This document shows, piece by piece, positions 10,275-22,288 of a stretch of DNA of 64,000 nt. The number at the start of each line of letters is the position of its first letter. The stretch's first letter is position 1. The notes under the pieces were generated by a model. That model worked only from the letters and a program-made list of their open reading frames with translations, did no database searches and was not told the origin of the DNA. The stretch spans positions 1 to 64,000 of the forward strand of contig JADGJT010000019.1 in the NCBI GenBank assembly GCA_027604005.1, given 5' to 3'. The translations under genes and the position numbers were made by a program. This DNA is from Dinochytrium kinnereticum (lineage: Eukaryota > Chytridiomycota > Chytridiomycetes > Chytridiales > Chytridiaceae).

Positions 10275-11828
10275 TTATTCAATGAGAGCACGACCATTAG
10301 GAACAACAACGTTCACACCAATACGAGGTATGTAGATACCATTCGTGTCTGTCATATCCACCTTTGCACCAGGAACGACCTCTAAAGCAGTCAGCATGGG
10401 TATCATTCGAGCCGTTTTAATCTCCATAACATGCGATGGAAGCATAATCAGAGCACCGGGTTTGCCAGCCATGACCTCATCTAAAAGAGCTCTCACGACG
10501 CCATCTGTGATAAAACTACATGGTATGGCATTCCTAGCATTAGAGGGGGTAATCGGGTTGGTATGAGACTTGTAACAAGAGCAGGCGAGGTTTAATCGCC
10601 ATAGGTGTTTGGGTTTGACAGTCAAAATCTCGTAGAGAGTAGCGTCTGTTACTCCGCATGGAAGATCAAGTTCTTCGACTTCCTCACAACCGCGCAAAAG
10701 GGTCTCCAGAGCGCCAGGACGTAATCCGGTGGTATGCCCAGAGAGATCAAGGGCCTTTAAAGACGGAGCTGAAGTTGACAAGAGAATGAGCCCATCAGCT
10801 AGAAGATCACTATCCCAAGTTAAAGAGGGATCATAAGGGCCAAGGTAACCGCGTCTGGCATCATCCCATCCTCTCCCCTCTTCCTCTGACCGATCATCAT
10901 CAAAGTCGAAAGACCTTGGCGGATATGATGAAGGAGGTGTTAGAATGAGATCCCTTAAAGCCGTGCCGCCGCGTTCAGATATTAAAAAGTAGCCTGTTCC
11001 AGCCATGGCTGTTATGCACCCTGGAAAGCGAACAGAATGTAATGATTCTGGAGGACAGCGGCGAAGAAGATCGATGATGAAGGAGTCGGGGAATGCCACA
11101 CAGCCGGGGCCGACGGACAGGGCCTTGATACGGGGAAAGACGACCCTTTGATCGAGGCCACATGTTCCCTGAGGAAAGTAATCTTGGTCGCCAAAACGGA
11201 AATCATCGGAATCAAGATGGAGGCGTTGTAGATTGGGGGAGACTCTTCTGATGAGCTCGCGAACCAGGTTCCAGGCCTGATAGGGAGTGACCTCTTGTTC
11301 ATCAAGCACGATGTCTGTAATCTCCAAGTTGGTAACGGCGGATCTGTAATCGGCGATTGTCTTCCCTTCTGCCGCCAGGGCCATCAGCTTGATCAGACGC
11401 TTCAAAACTGGTCCATTGGATCCCGTCAGAATGATGGATGAATAGAGCTCATTCACTGCCGACAGCATGAAGGTCTTGTTGACAAACATGCACGATCTAA
11501 GCGTCGCATCATCTTCCACATAGGATAAGATGTTGGGGATGAGAGTGGGCAGCATGGGGTCATCGACAACGATTGTTTGAACGATGACTCGCGTCCTCCT
11601 CATGGTTGCCGGCATCTTGGCGATGACTATTGGGGTCTCGTCCTTTTCAGGAGGAGGCGCCTTGACCTCGAGGGTTTTCTCTTTTTCAATCGCAGTTAGC
11701 ATTTTCGGAGACAAGGGTGATGCAGGGGAAAGTGGGACGCCGCTCTTCGTCAGGTGGCTTTTGATGGTCAGGATCGACAGCGTCTTTGCTGCCTGTTCGA
11801 CAACGGCCTCAGGCTCGCCTTCGTTCAT
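10275..11828 (-). CDS. F-box/leucine-rich-repeat-like protein
   Basis: A single uninterrupted 517-codon frame, unusual in this intron-rich window. Residues about 1-85 look disordered. A segment near 90-130 (LPTLIPNILSYVEDDATLRSCMFVNKTF) fits an F-box-like helix bundle. The rest has loosely spaced leucine-rich segments (LEITDIVL, LQRLHLDSDDF, LKALDLSGHTTGL, VEELDLPCGVTD, LWRLNLAC) typical of fungal F-box/LRR proteins. Such proteins usually recruit substrates to SCF ubiquitin ligases; the target is unknown. The F-box itself is weak, so a ubiquitin role is inference. Confidence 0.65.
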   Translation of the reverse strand: MNEGEPEAVVEQAAKTLSILTIKSHLTKSGVPLSPASPLSPKMLTAIEKEKTLEVKAPPPEKDETPIVIAKMPATMRRTRVIVQTIVVDDPMLPTLIPNILSYVEDDATLRSCMFVNKTFMLSAVNELYSSIILTGSNGPVLKRLIKLMALAAEGKTIADYRSAVTNLEITDIVLDEQEVTPYQAWNLVRELIRRVSPNLQRLHLDSDDFRFGDQDYFPQGTCGLDQRVVFPRIKALSVGPGCVAFPDSFIIDLLRRCPPESLHSVRFPGCITAMAGTGYFLISERGGTALRDLILTPPSSYPPRSFDFDDDRSEEEGRGWDDARRGYLGPYDPSLTWDSDLLADGLILLSTSAPSLKALDLSGHTTGLRPGALETLLRGCEEVEELDLPCGVTDATLYEILTVKPKHLWRLNLACSCYKSHTNPITPSNARNAIPCSFITDGVVRALLDEVMAGKPGALIMLPSHVMEIKTARMIPMLTALEVVPGAKVDMTDTNGIYIPRIGVNVVVPNGRALIE

Positions 11829-12086
11829 CTCTTCTGAATTATTTATTTAAGGGGTATCACAAGAGATGCTTGAATCGCTTCGGAGTGGAACCGCACGAGA
11901 GCTGCAAGCGACCTCGCCCCTAGGCACTGCAGACATCGTGCTCGATGCGAAGAAGATCGGAACGGCTGCATTCGAGCTGTGGGAGGCATGGGGGCCGGAT
12001 GCGGGGGCTTTGGGTAGGAAGATTTGCCGTAGAAGTGGTTAACATGTCGCAGCTGAGATTGCATTCTCGATCTATGGCTCATTGGA
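11829..12086. promoter_or_regulatory. Divergent region between F-box-like and GATA genes
   Basis: These 258 bp lie between the start codons of the minus-strand F-box-like gene and the plus-strand GATA gene, so both promoters should be here. No specific element is recognised. Confidence 0.4.
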
Positions 12087-12807
12087 ATGGCGGCTCCTCC
12101 CAAATACTTTTCAGGCAGAACGGCTTTCCATACCCAACTCAAACAAGGTTTTCTTATAACCATATTGTTGTTTTCTTACCAGGCAATTATAAAGGTTACC
12201 GCCCTTGTTACCATGTTTACATCCGAACAACCCACCTTTCTTCACCTTTCCAACATGTCAGAACGACTTTTCATCGAAATTCATGCATTAGCCAGTGCTC
12301 GAGAGCAATCAGACCTTTTGAAATCATTAATTGACGGGCAAAAGCGGATTCATGCGGATGCATACTCCCAGCGAACAAAGCTTTGTGCAAGTTCACAAAA
12401 TCCTATGTATATCTATCCACCGTGGGCATTATATCAGGTAAAAGCACCATCTTTATGTACTTGCTGACATATGAAAGGCATATTCTGATTCAGCAAAGCT
12501 AAAGCACGAACATCGAGCTTCAACGACCTTATCAGGTACTGCTTTTCGCCACACGCATAGATCCAGAGGACGGCGTACATCTTTAGGAGAGGATACGAGT
12601 TCTTCGCTTAACGGTGGGCAGAAAAAATGCACTAATTGTGGTACGTCCACAACGCCGATGTGGCGAAAGGGCCCGATGGGAGCGGCATCTCTGTGCAATG
12701 CATGCGGCGTTAAGTGGAGGCAAGGAAAGCTGCTAGTTGGGGCCAACAGCCTGCTTGCGAAGGAGGTATCGTTGAAGGATGTTGCAGAGGCAGCTGTCGC
12801 CGTTTAA
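12087..12807 (+). CDS. GATA-type zinc finger transcription factor
   Basis: Exons 12087-12437 and 12478-12807 join over a 40-bp intron with a branch-like GCTGACAT; the product is 226 residues. The zinc finger [22 protein letters not shown] has the spacing C-x2-C-x18-C-x2-C. The 18-residue loop is the fungal type also found in white-collar-like proteins, whereas animal GATA fingers have 17. The finger sits near the C terminus, with a short acidic/hydrophobic tail after it. The N-terminal half has a Glu/Leu-rich helical stretch ([21 protein letters not shown]) and no recognised PAS or LOV domain. A later start at MFTSEQPTF (about 12211) is possible. It should bind (A/T)GATA(A/G) sites; its targets are unknown. 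Confidence 0.85.
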
Positions 12808-12903
12808 AATGTAAATAAAGGGACCATCAAAGTTACTTTAAGAATTTGTGTGCTACTCCGACGAGCAATTGCATGCAATAAAGCGTCGAAACAGTCGAAA
12901 CAA

Positions 12904-15900
12904 ATGGCCGATAGCGACAGAGCACGCTTGCTGGAGGAGGATGCCCATGAGGAAGAGGTTAGAAATCTCAAATAATTCCTTAACTAAAGCCATTCGGATT
13001 AGGACGACTTTGCTGATGTATGCAAATGATACTGCATGTTTGTAATGTTTAGGTTGCTAACAAAACTGATAGGAAATCTGGCCTCGCCAGGATTTGACTC
13101 TGCTGCAGAAGGTATTTACATCGTAGCACTCATATCTGATGAGTTACAGACCCGTCTGTTTTGGGAGGAGCATGTTGTTCACAAAAAGAGGCTTCCCCAA
13201 GTTTATGGTCTCGTCTTATCCGTGGTGCTAGTCCTTCTGGGATGGAGCATCTTGCAGTCTTCCAACGTTACTTGGAACTCCGGAGACCAACTTTATGATG
13301 ACTCTGCAAAAGGCTTGGACACTGACTGGACGAATGTTCGACTGCCAAAGCATATTCTGCCTCACAGCTACAAATTGAGCCTGAATGCTGATGTGCCGCA
13401 GTTCTCATTTGATGGGAATGTAGACATGACGCTTAATATTACGGGCCCGACCCGAATAGTCGTCTTCCACAGTGTTGCACTGACCATTGGGAATGTTACC
13501 ATATGGAAAGGAAAATCGTCTGTTAAACCTGCAGTGATTAAGTCGAGTGAGAAGAATGAGTACACTGTCTTGGTTTTTTCCAGGCCATTGCGCGCGGGAA
13601 CTTGGAACTTAAAAGCGTCATTTAGCGGGGCTTTGACCGATTCTCTTCGAGGTAAGGTAACCCTACTTTTTGAAGGTCTAATTTCACTAGGATTTTATAT
13701 CAGCAAAGTCTCAGAAGTTGATGGTATTTCTCAGTACATTGCAAGTACGCAATTTCAGCCTACCGATGCGAGAAGAGCTTTTCCTTGTCTGGATGAGCCG
13801 GGATTTAAATCCAGTTTCCAAATTAACATTACAGTGCCACCCGCTTACTCTGCTCTCTCGAACATGCCAGAAGTACAGAGAGTTAAATCGGCATCCAGGA
13901 CAACATTCGTGTTTGAGGAAACGCCCAGGATCTCAACATACCTAATTGCTTACGTCGTTAGCAATTTTGCCTATGTTGAGGGTGTTTCAAAGAGAGGTAT
14001 TAAAGTGCGGGTTTACACTCGACCTGGGAAGAAAAATCTTGGGGAATATGCTCTGAAGACGGCAGTCAAGCTTCTTGATTTCTTTGAAGCGACTTATCGA
14101 GTCAATTATCCGTTACCGAAGCTTGACCTCATCGCGATTCCTGATTTTGCGGCAGGAGCGATGGAGAATTGGGGCCTAAGTAACTTCTTAAAATGAGTAC
14201 TTTCCTGACCCCTTTTTAGTTACTTACAGAGAAACTGCTCTTCTGTTTGATGAAAAGCTGTCGTCTGCTGACAACAAGCAAAGGGTTGCCACAGTAATTG
14301 CGCACGAGGTTTGGATAATAAGAAGAATTTTCAAGGCTGACTTAAGTTGCATAGATGGCTCATCAGTGGTTTGGAAACCTTGTTACTATGGAGTGGTGGG
14401 GTGACTTGTGGCTAAATGAAGGTTTTGCCTCGTTTATGGAGTACAAGGGCGTCGACTCCTTAGAGCCTTCATGGCGGATGCAAGACCAGTTCCTTAACCT
14501 GGATTACCTGAAAGCTCTTTCCGCTGATTCCTCAAAGTATACGCATTCCATTGCATCTGAAGTTGCGGACCCGGAGGAAATCGAAGAGATTTTTGATGAT
14601 ATTACCTATGCTAAAGGAGCCTCGGTTTTGAGGTTAGTTTCATTGAATATTTCCTCGTATGTATTAAGGTTTTGTGATAGGATGCTTGAAGGCTGGATTG
14701 GAATCGTTGCAAACAAAACTTACTTCTTTGACCGCATCTCTGAATACCTTACTGCAAACGCTTTCTCCAATGCAAACACGTCCGTTTTATGGAATGCCCT
14801 TGACAAATCGTCATTGAATATCGGAAAAATCATGAACTCTTGGACCTCGCAACCTGGATACCCCGTCCTTTTTGTTGAAAAAGAAGGCGGCCGGTACTCT
14901 ATTCACCAGCAGAAATTCTCGCTGCAAATGAGCGACGTCAGCAACAGCAATACCAGTGATGTCAAATCGACGTGGGAAATTCCTGTCCTGGTTCAAGGAT
15001 ATGGCGAGAGTGGAGTAAGGATTGGTGGGCCCTTCACGTCGTTTGTTTCAGGAAGCGGGAAGCAAGCGGTTGAGGACGATTCGGCACCCATTCTGATGTT
15101 TAATTTTGGGCGAAAGGGGTTCTTCCGCGTTATGTATCCTATTGATATTTGGGAAAAGCTTATTTCGTGGTCGAAGCAAGGGCTCTTGAGCATCTCTGAC
15201 AGGGTTGGTCTCATAAGGTAAGGATTCTGCTCCGTACAACTGCGGCTTGATCTTGTCTCTACTCGCTCTATTTCTCTTCTATTTTCCTTAATATTTCATA
15301 ATTCTGTCTTAAACTGGTTTCAAAAGCGATGCGTTCACGCTCAACAAAGTGGGTGTTTTGGAGGATATAAAAATACCCCTGGAGTTCACAAGGACGTTAA
15401 AGGATGAAACAGATTTTATTATCTGGAAATTCTTCATTCAAGAGTTTGGTGTTTGGGACAGTCTTCTCGCTTTCGAACCCAGCTACGGCCTTTTCACTGA
15501 TTACCAAAAAATGTAAGCATTTCCTCCTTTTATTCATAATGTAACATTCAATAGCTTGGTTGGACCTCTAGCCATTAAATTAGGGTGGAACGAGACCGAC
15601 CCTGATGTGTCTTCACACCATGGACGAGCGTTGATGCGTTCCGAAATTTTGAGCGAGGCAGTTGCACTTGGAGTTCCTGAAATCGTGGATATCGCTTTAG
15701 AATATTATCATCAGCTCAAGAACAATAGTAAAACACAATCTGATCTGAGCGTTTCAGATCTTCAAGCCTCTGTCGGGCTTCCTGCGGATCTTTTGAACGT
15801 TGTGTGGGACTCTGGTGTCATCTATGGAGATGAGACTGACTATAAGTTTGTTCTGGAGCTTTATCAGCGAACGACTTTTGCTGTGGATCGAGATAGGTTG

Positions 15901-16388
15901 ATGCATGCTTTGGCATCTGCTCGTAAACAGTACTTAATTCGGGAGACTCTTGATTTCACACTGAGTGGCAAAGTTAGGAAACAGGACATTACTAAGTAAA
16001 TCTTTCGATTTGCCAAACTTTTTCTTACCATGACTCCACCAGATTCATCTACCTTGTTGCTGACTTAAACGGCCCATCCCACGTTCAAGTGTGGAACTTT
16101 CTTCGCAACCGATGGACCGACATTGTAGCGATCTGGGCAGGATCTGATTGGACCCAGGTCAACAACTTGATCCAAAACGTTGTCTCTCTGTTTTCAGAGC
16201 CAAGTCTTATTGATGAGGCGAGGCGGCTATTCGTTGATAAGGAGGGCGGGAAGGACTGGTTCGTTCCCCCTCTAGCTGAGAAGGCTGTCTCGAAGGGTAT
16301 TGAACTTGCTTTGACTCGTGTTTCATGGCTTAAGAGGTCTAAGAATGATTTGCATCAGTGGTTGGAGGAGTTTGTTGAGGGACATTAA
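12904..16388 (+). CDS. M1-family aminopeptidase, type II membrane protein
   Basis: Eleven exons close in phase (12904-12957, 13003-13017, 13073-13111, 13150-13651, 13691-14179, 14220-14308, 14355-14632, 14681-15217, 15327-15512, 15555-15995, 16043-16388; 991 residues). A short acidic cytosolic tail with a LLEED motif precedes one membrane helix at about 56-74, then a large lumenal or extracellular part with N-glycosylation sites. GAMENWG (359-365) is the substrate-binding exopeptidase motif. HEMAH (395-399) with Glu418 (LWLNEGF) is the zinc site HExxH-x18-E; the intron falls between HE and MAH. The C-terminal half is the ERAP1-like domain. It removes N-terminal residues from peptides. The acidic-dileucine tail suggests sorting to an endosomal or vacuolar membrane (inference). 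It starts 96 bp after the GATA gene on the same strand. Confidence 0.92.
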
Positions 16389-16539
16389 GGACAGATTGTT
16401 TTGTTAGTAGGGTGAGCAACTTTAAAAACAAGTAACATGTTCGGACTCAAAACCACAGCACTGTCACACAATCATCATTCTCTCCAGACAATGTGTGAAA
16501 GTACTCCCGATCACTCCTGACTGGCAACCACTCCCAGTC

Positions 16540-19500
16540 ATGGGCAACGGCGCATCCTCCGAGAAGGGGTCTGCAGGTGACGCCTCAAAGAGCTCTAAAC
16601 CAGGTCAACCCTCACAGCAGGCAGCATCCCTTCCCCCTCGTCAACTTGACGTGAAGATCCTCTCCACGCGTGGCGATACCCAACATTGGGACACCACTGA
16701 GGCGCTCGGAGAAGCTGCATGGAGCGCAATAGAGAACAAAGATGCTCCGAAAGTACCAGATAATTACGGCTGGCTGTGGAAAGAAGTTGTTGCACATGCT
16801 ATGAGATGTAGTGACCTCGCCACTTCACATGACACGACCGCGAGAAAGGATGCAAGGCTTCAAATTGAAAAGTTTCTATTAGGCGGTGGCGGGCGACTTC
16901 TCGTCACTGGGTCATCGGGACAAGGAAAGACAATTCTTATAAGCCAGGCTCTCAAAAATGTAGGCGCAGCCTTATCACAATCCAAAACGGCTCTGGTGCT
17001 CCGGTATGTTGGGATTACGGCGCGGTCTTCCTCAGCCTTAAATCTCTCGCAGTCGATATGTTCACAGCTCGGTGGTTGCATTCCCACAGTCGATAAGGAG
17101 ATTCCATCAAAATTGCTGGACGCGGTCGATGGGTTTGCGGGCTCTTGCTCCACGGACGTCGTTATTGTTTTGGAGGGACTTGACCAGTTTTGGGGGAAGA
17201 GAGACCGCGAGTTGAGATGGCTTGTTCCGTTTTTAAGGGATCTGAAAAAAACACAAAGAGTACGCGTTCTTCTCACAGGACTTCCACCTCCTTTCAGCCC
17301 ATCAGAAAAGGCAATTACCAGAGAGTTAACCGATATCACAAAAGTTAGCCTTGAACCTCTTTCAAACGCCTTATGTGATGGATTAATTACTGCTGGACGA
17401 GATGGCGCGTCTGGATGGAAAAGCCTTTCTAGCAAACACGCCACCCTTCTTCGATCTGCGTTCAAAATCGCTCAGGACGAGTTGGCTGGAGTTTCTCCTT
17501 TTATGGTTAAACTTCTTTCGCTAGCGTACCTTTCGTCCGGACCTCATGAGAGGCTTCCAGAATTTTTACCAGCAACAGCGGCAGAATGTTTCGAGGCATG
17601 GTTAGATAAATTCGAAAAGGGCTTAACAGTTAACCCTACCGAATCCATCAAACTGCTCTCCCTTATCACTCTGTCTCGTGACGGTCTCTCCCTCGACGAT
17701 CTCAAACTTCTCATATCAGACGAGTCTGTAAGAACATGGTTCACCGCCTCCCCTCCCCCATTCATGAGAGATCATGAAGGGCTTTGGCAATGGGAACATA
17801 AAGTTGCGAAAGACGTGGCTTACTATCGCTATTTCGGGGTTGAGCCGTCAGTCAATAGTTGCACGAAGATTAAGAAGGGGGAAACGAAACAATTGAGGGA
17901 CTTAGCTGCTGTGCTCGCTGCATATTTTAAGAAATCTATAGACTCTATGGATAGTATTGTAAGAATGCGGTCGGGGAGGGAGCTTCCACGTTGTCTTGCA
18001 CTTGGAGGGTCCGCTGCAGAATTTCGGTCTCTATGTGGGAATTTTTCGTATTTAGAGACGCTTGTGGAAGGGTGTGGGAGTTCTTGTGACGTTGCAATGG
18101 AACTTTTATCGTTAAGTCAATGGATGGGCATTGGGAAGTCGGGGCCCACCACCCCAACTGTTCAGACGACTCTAACGCAACTGGAATCATCGAAAGACTT
18201 TATTAAGTTAATGGAGGTTCTGCTAACTCTCGGTCGGGGGCTCGACAAGTCTCTGAAGGAAAAGGCAGGATATAGTTGGTGGGCTCAAACCTTGAAAACT
18301 TTCGACGCCATTCAGCCGTCTTTTTCCAAGAGTCTAGAAGAATATCGGTCACAAACAAGAACCAGCGATACACTAGGGCGATCATTTGGAACTTTTTTAC
18401 AAGATGAAAGCTGGGGGGCATCCGCATCCACACTTTTTCCTATGAGTATCGATTTGGTTTCTTACTCACAGGAAAGAGTACAAAACGTCATATCACATTT
18501 CGGGACGTCCCAGAACGGTAAAGTCGTTGTGGCCGTTATCGGAAGCACAGAAGTTCGTGGCTGGGACGCTCAGACACTCGAAGGTAGTCTTCTATATCTT
18601 CCTTCTAATTACTAATAATTACATCCCCACCTCTTTAGAACTTTGGACAACCACCCTCGGCGAGCCTATAGATGCTCTCGCAATCTCCCCAACAGGAACC
18701 CTCGTAGCTCTCGGCACTCAAACTGGTATATCCATCTACCGCGCCAAAACCGGCACCGCAACTGCGTTGGTAGCCCCACTAGCCGGCACACCAACCAACA
18801 AAAACAAGCTTAAAATCGCTCACCTCAGCTTCATTCAATCCGATGAAGCAAACGATGCGACTATCTCACTTCTTGCTTCAGCGCGGTTTGGCCATCTTCT
18901 GAGATGGCGCGTCGGTATTGACGGATCTTCACCGGAGATAGTGACCGTAAAAGGGGAGGTTGGGGAGGAAGGAAGACCGGAGAATCATGTTAGTGCGAAG
19001 TTTGAAATGAGTGGGGATGGAACGATTGGGATTTGGTGGAGACGGGATGGGGAGGCACAGGTTATTGCAAATGCGTATTATGTCATGTTAGTTGGACCAA
19101 CTTTTGATGTTAAATCGACAGTAGCTACTAAAATTTCTGCTGGGGGAACCCTGAGCATTTCGACGAAACCTGTTGAGCAGGAGAGTGGATCTTCGATGAT
19201 AAGTAAATGGCGGTTGACGAACCTTCATGCGATTGGCGATTATCCTTTTACGCTTGCTCCTGATAACTCGAGTGTGTTTATCTGTGGTGAGGAGGAGATT
19301 CGATGTGTTTTAATGTCGACAGGGGAGGTATTGTGGACAATCAGCGTCCTAACACACTTTGGAATAATCGGCGACTCATTGGTCAAAATCGTGGTGTATG
19401 GGTCGCTTGTGTTGGGCATAACACGTCAAGGATGGGTGGTAGGCAATGCGCTGAATACCGGGTCGGCTCTATACCGTGGAAAAATACCATTCATTGCAGG

Positions 19501-20884
19501 GGAAGAGAAGATTGTTGGTGCCTCACTGGTGACCCCTGAACCTTCAATACAGTCTTGCGGCTACTTGGTTTTTTCCACAACATTTGGAAGGCTTGCATCC
19601 GTGCGATTACCACTCTGTCTGATATTGAAAGCCGGAGGAAGCGATGTCGAGACTCTAAAGCTCCAAATGTTTACTGCAACACCTGTAGAACATCTTGCGT
19701 GGTCCAAAGATAAGACTGGGTTGGTCATAGCCGATGGATACCGAGGAAGTCGCGTCAGGCGTGTCTCGCCAAATCCTGCGTTAACCGAGTCTTTCTCACT
19801 AAAGGCTCCATCTGACCTCGATAATGCTCGAACCATTTTAACCGCCGAGATTCAGATCGAAACCCCAGCATTTCTGCACGTATTATCTTCGGGGAAAATA
19901 TCTTTTTACCTCCGGAACACCTCAACAGTGTCGATTGAATGGCTCACAAAAGATTCACCCGCGCTTACAATTGATCACGGTTCGACAATCATCTCAGCTT
20001 GCAACGTTGAGGGAAAGAAAGTCCTCGTGCTGGATTCATCGGGGTCCATCACGTTGTACCCCTTTCCTGCCTCTCTTTTATTAGATAACCAACCGAAAGA
20101 AGGTCAGCCTCCTAGTCCAGTAGCTTCTTCTGCATGGGTAATGAAGACTCGTTTATGTGACGGCGAAACAGCGATTGGAATAATGTGGAGTCAAGCAACT
20201 CCATTCAATTATCACGTTGTGTCTTCCCATGGACAAGTTGGAAGGTACAAGTTAAATTCAGGAGACTTTTTAGGTTTCGTCATGGCTGGAGAAGGGGTTC
20301 TAGCCATGAAGAGCAGACCCCTACCAATTCCGCCACCCGTCTCTCCGACACAATCTCTCGATTCATCATCTCCTCCTACAACTCAAGCACCTCCCCTTCC
20401 CAACGCCCTGTCCCCAAAACCAAACTCCGCAACCTCTTGGTCAATCTCAAAAGACGGCCGTGCATGCGCTGTAGGCGATAGCCAGGGCAACCTCTACATC
20501 ATCGCTCTTCCTGACCCCTCTACCCCAACCGATGCTTGTCACGTCACAATCCCAAGCGCTTACGACGGGGGCATCACGGCTGTTTCTCTTATCCCCTTTT
20601 CGGCTTTCAGCAGCCAAGTAGCTACTAAGATGGTATGGTTGGTTGTTGGGGGAGATGGTGGAGGAAATGTGGTAGCTTGGGAGGTGCATTTGACTGGCGG
20701 AGGTGAGAAGTCGAGGGTCTTGGGCACGATTTTTGTTGGGGCGAGAGTTGAGGCTATTGATTTAGAGGAGGGGAGTAGTGGAGTAAAGGTTGCAGTTGGG
20801 TGTGGGGATGGGAGGGTAGTTGTTATGGGTTTAAAGGAGGAGATTGTTCGAGCTAATAATACTGTTGCATCAGGGTCTGGATGA
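16540..20884 (+). CDS. NACHT-WD40 STAND protein with myristoylation-type N terminus
   Basis: Exons 16540-18583 and 18639-20884 join in phase (1429 residues). The first in-frame ATG gives MGNGASSEK, which fits the N-myristoylation consensus (Gly2, Ser6). Residues about 115-300 are a NACHT-type NTPase: Walker A GSSGQGKT at 124-131 and Walker B VVIVLEGLDQF. A helical middle region follows. From about residue 682 the sequence has diverged WD-like blades (TTTLGEPIDALAISPTGTLV, SISKDGRACAVGDSQGNLYI, GGITAVSLI), so a beta-propeller is likely. The architecture matches fungal NLR-like STAND proteins and animal NWD/TEP1-type proteins, which oligomerise after ligand sensing. I see no HET, HeLo, patatin or other effector domain, so an immune or cell-death role is only a possibility. 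Myristoylation would place it on a membrane. Confidence 0.8.
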
Positions 20885-21428
20885 ATTCTTGTGGATTCTA
20901 TAGTTAATTAGTTTGGGTTAATCATTGGAGCATTCTTTTCCCACAAACTTATGTTATTATAATTAGAAATGCCCTTGGCCAAAAGTATCTTCCGTCCTCT
21001 GTTTGTTTTGTTGTTTCTATTAAGAAATATGTTCGTTGTATGGTATTGGCAACTATGGAAAATGAGCACAAATACTTTTGTAAAAGGAAAGGGGCGATCG
21101 AAATCGCAAGATATGATAATCCCATTTTCCTAAGTCGTATAATGAATAATGATGGGGAAAAGAATAGTAGCCTTGTTATAACTGTGTATTGTTTGTTAGA
21201 AGATAAAAAAAACTACTTAAATAAGCCCAGACTCAAAAATGTGCTATAATGAAATCTATTTGGAAGTAAAATCAAGAACATCCCCACCAGAAAAGCAAAA
21301 ATCAGATATTGCTCAAGGATATGAGAGACAAAATAAGTTTGCAAGCAAATATCAGTTAAGGTATCCAGTAGAAAGCCAAAAGTCCCTTCAACCTTTGAAA
21401 TACTATTGTTTATTAAAACCCAAAGGAT
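20885..21428. other. AT-rich convergent intergenic region
   Basis: About 540 bp of AT-rich DNA between convergent genes. Short open frames at 21040-21249 and 21239-21436 have no recognisable motif and match 3' UTR composition. Nothing is called. Confidence 0.5.
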
Positions 21429-22288
21429 TTAGTTGATCTTGAGAAGCTCGACCTCAAAGGTAAGGTCAGACTTTGGAGGGATCTAAAAAAAACGAAGAAC
21501 ATTAACATGCTAATAATAACTAAAATAAAATCAATGGAAATATCATTGGCGTACCACAGGCGGGAAACCACGCTCGCCGTACTGTCAAATAATTTCAGAA
21601 ATGAAAACAAAAGGCTTCTCTTCATCTTACAGCGTAATCGTAAGTCATCTCCAGCTTAGCCTTTTCACCCAAGGACAGAAGGGGAACACCTTCGTCCCAG
21701 CCTTGTAAAGGAAAAGGAAAAGGAAAAGTCAATGACAGCGAACAAAATCCCCCCCGGACCCGAGTTTTTTTTTTACGGTTAAAACCCATGAATGGCGGCG
21801 AAGAGAAACTACAGAAATACCTTTAATAACTTGTCCAACACCAATGAAAGTAACAAAAGGTTGATTTCGGTCTACGCTAGAATCGAACTTTGATCCATTC
21901 TTGGTGAGCTATGTAAGAATCCTGATTAGAAAAAACAAAACAAAAAAGAAGTGAAAAAAAAAAGAAAATTAAGCTAAGGAAAAGGGGGGGAGGGGGGTAT
22001 CTAAACAGACCGTTCCAGTATCTGAAGCATGCATTAGAGGTATTCCGAAAATATTCCTTAATATTGAATTATCCCATTACTAAACATACAGTGGATGGTG
22101 ACCCGATCGCCCTTTAGAAAGGCATGTCAACATTTCTTTGAGAATGAGAATAAGGAAACCTTCTTGGGAAAGTCCTTCCCATTACCCTCCTTAATGGTGA
22201 TCTTTTTGACACCAAAGGCAGGTGCGGAAGAGAAGAAGGTCCGAGCCTGCACGTTGTTTGCACGGAGGGCTTGTCGTATGAGGAACAT
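21429..22288 (-). CDS. FKBP-type peptidyl-prolyl isomerase, probably mitochondrial
   Basis: Seven exons close in phase: 22160-22288, 22090-22111, 22011-22021, 21821-21908, 21631-21701, 21556-21582, 21429-21482 (133 residues). The FKBP12-like core has GDRVTIHYTGTL, KFDSS, PFVTFIGVGQVIKGWDEG, GEKAKLEM and [23 protein letters not shown]. These include the conserved Tyr, Asp, Phe, Val-Ile, Trp and Tyr of the active pocket that also binds FK506 and rapamycin. The extra N terminus (MFLIRQALRANNVQARTFFSSA) is Arg-rich and free of acidic residues, like a mitochondrial presequence with a cleavage-type RTFFSSA. Exons of 22 and 11 nt interrupt the VTIHYTGT segment. The enzyme accelerates proline cis-trans isomerisation; the mitochondrial location is inferred. 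It is divergent from the GH26-like gene. Confidence 0.9.
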
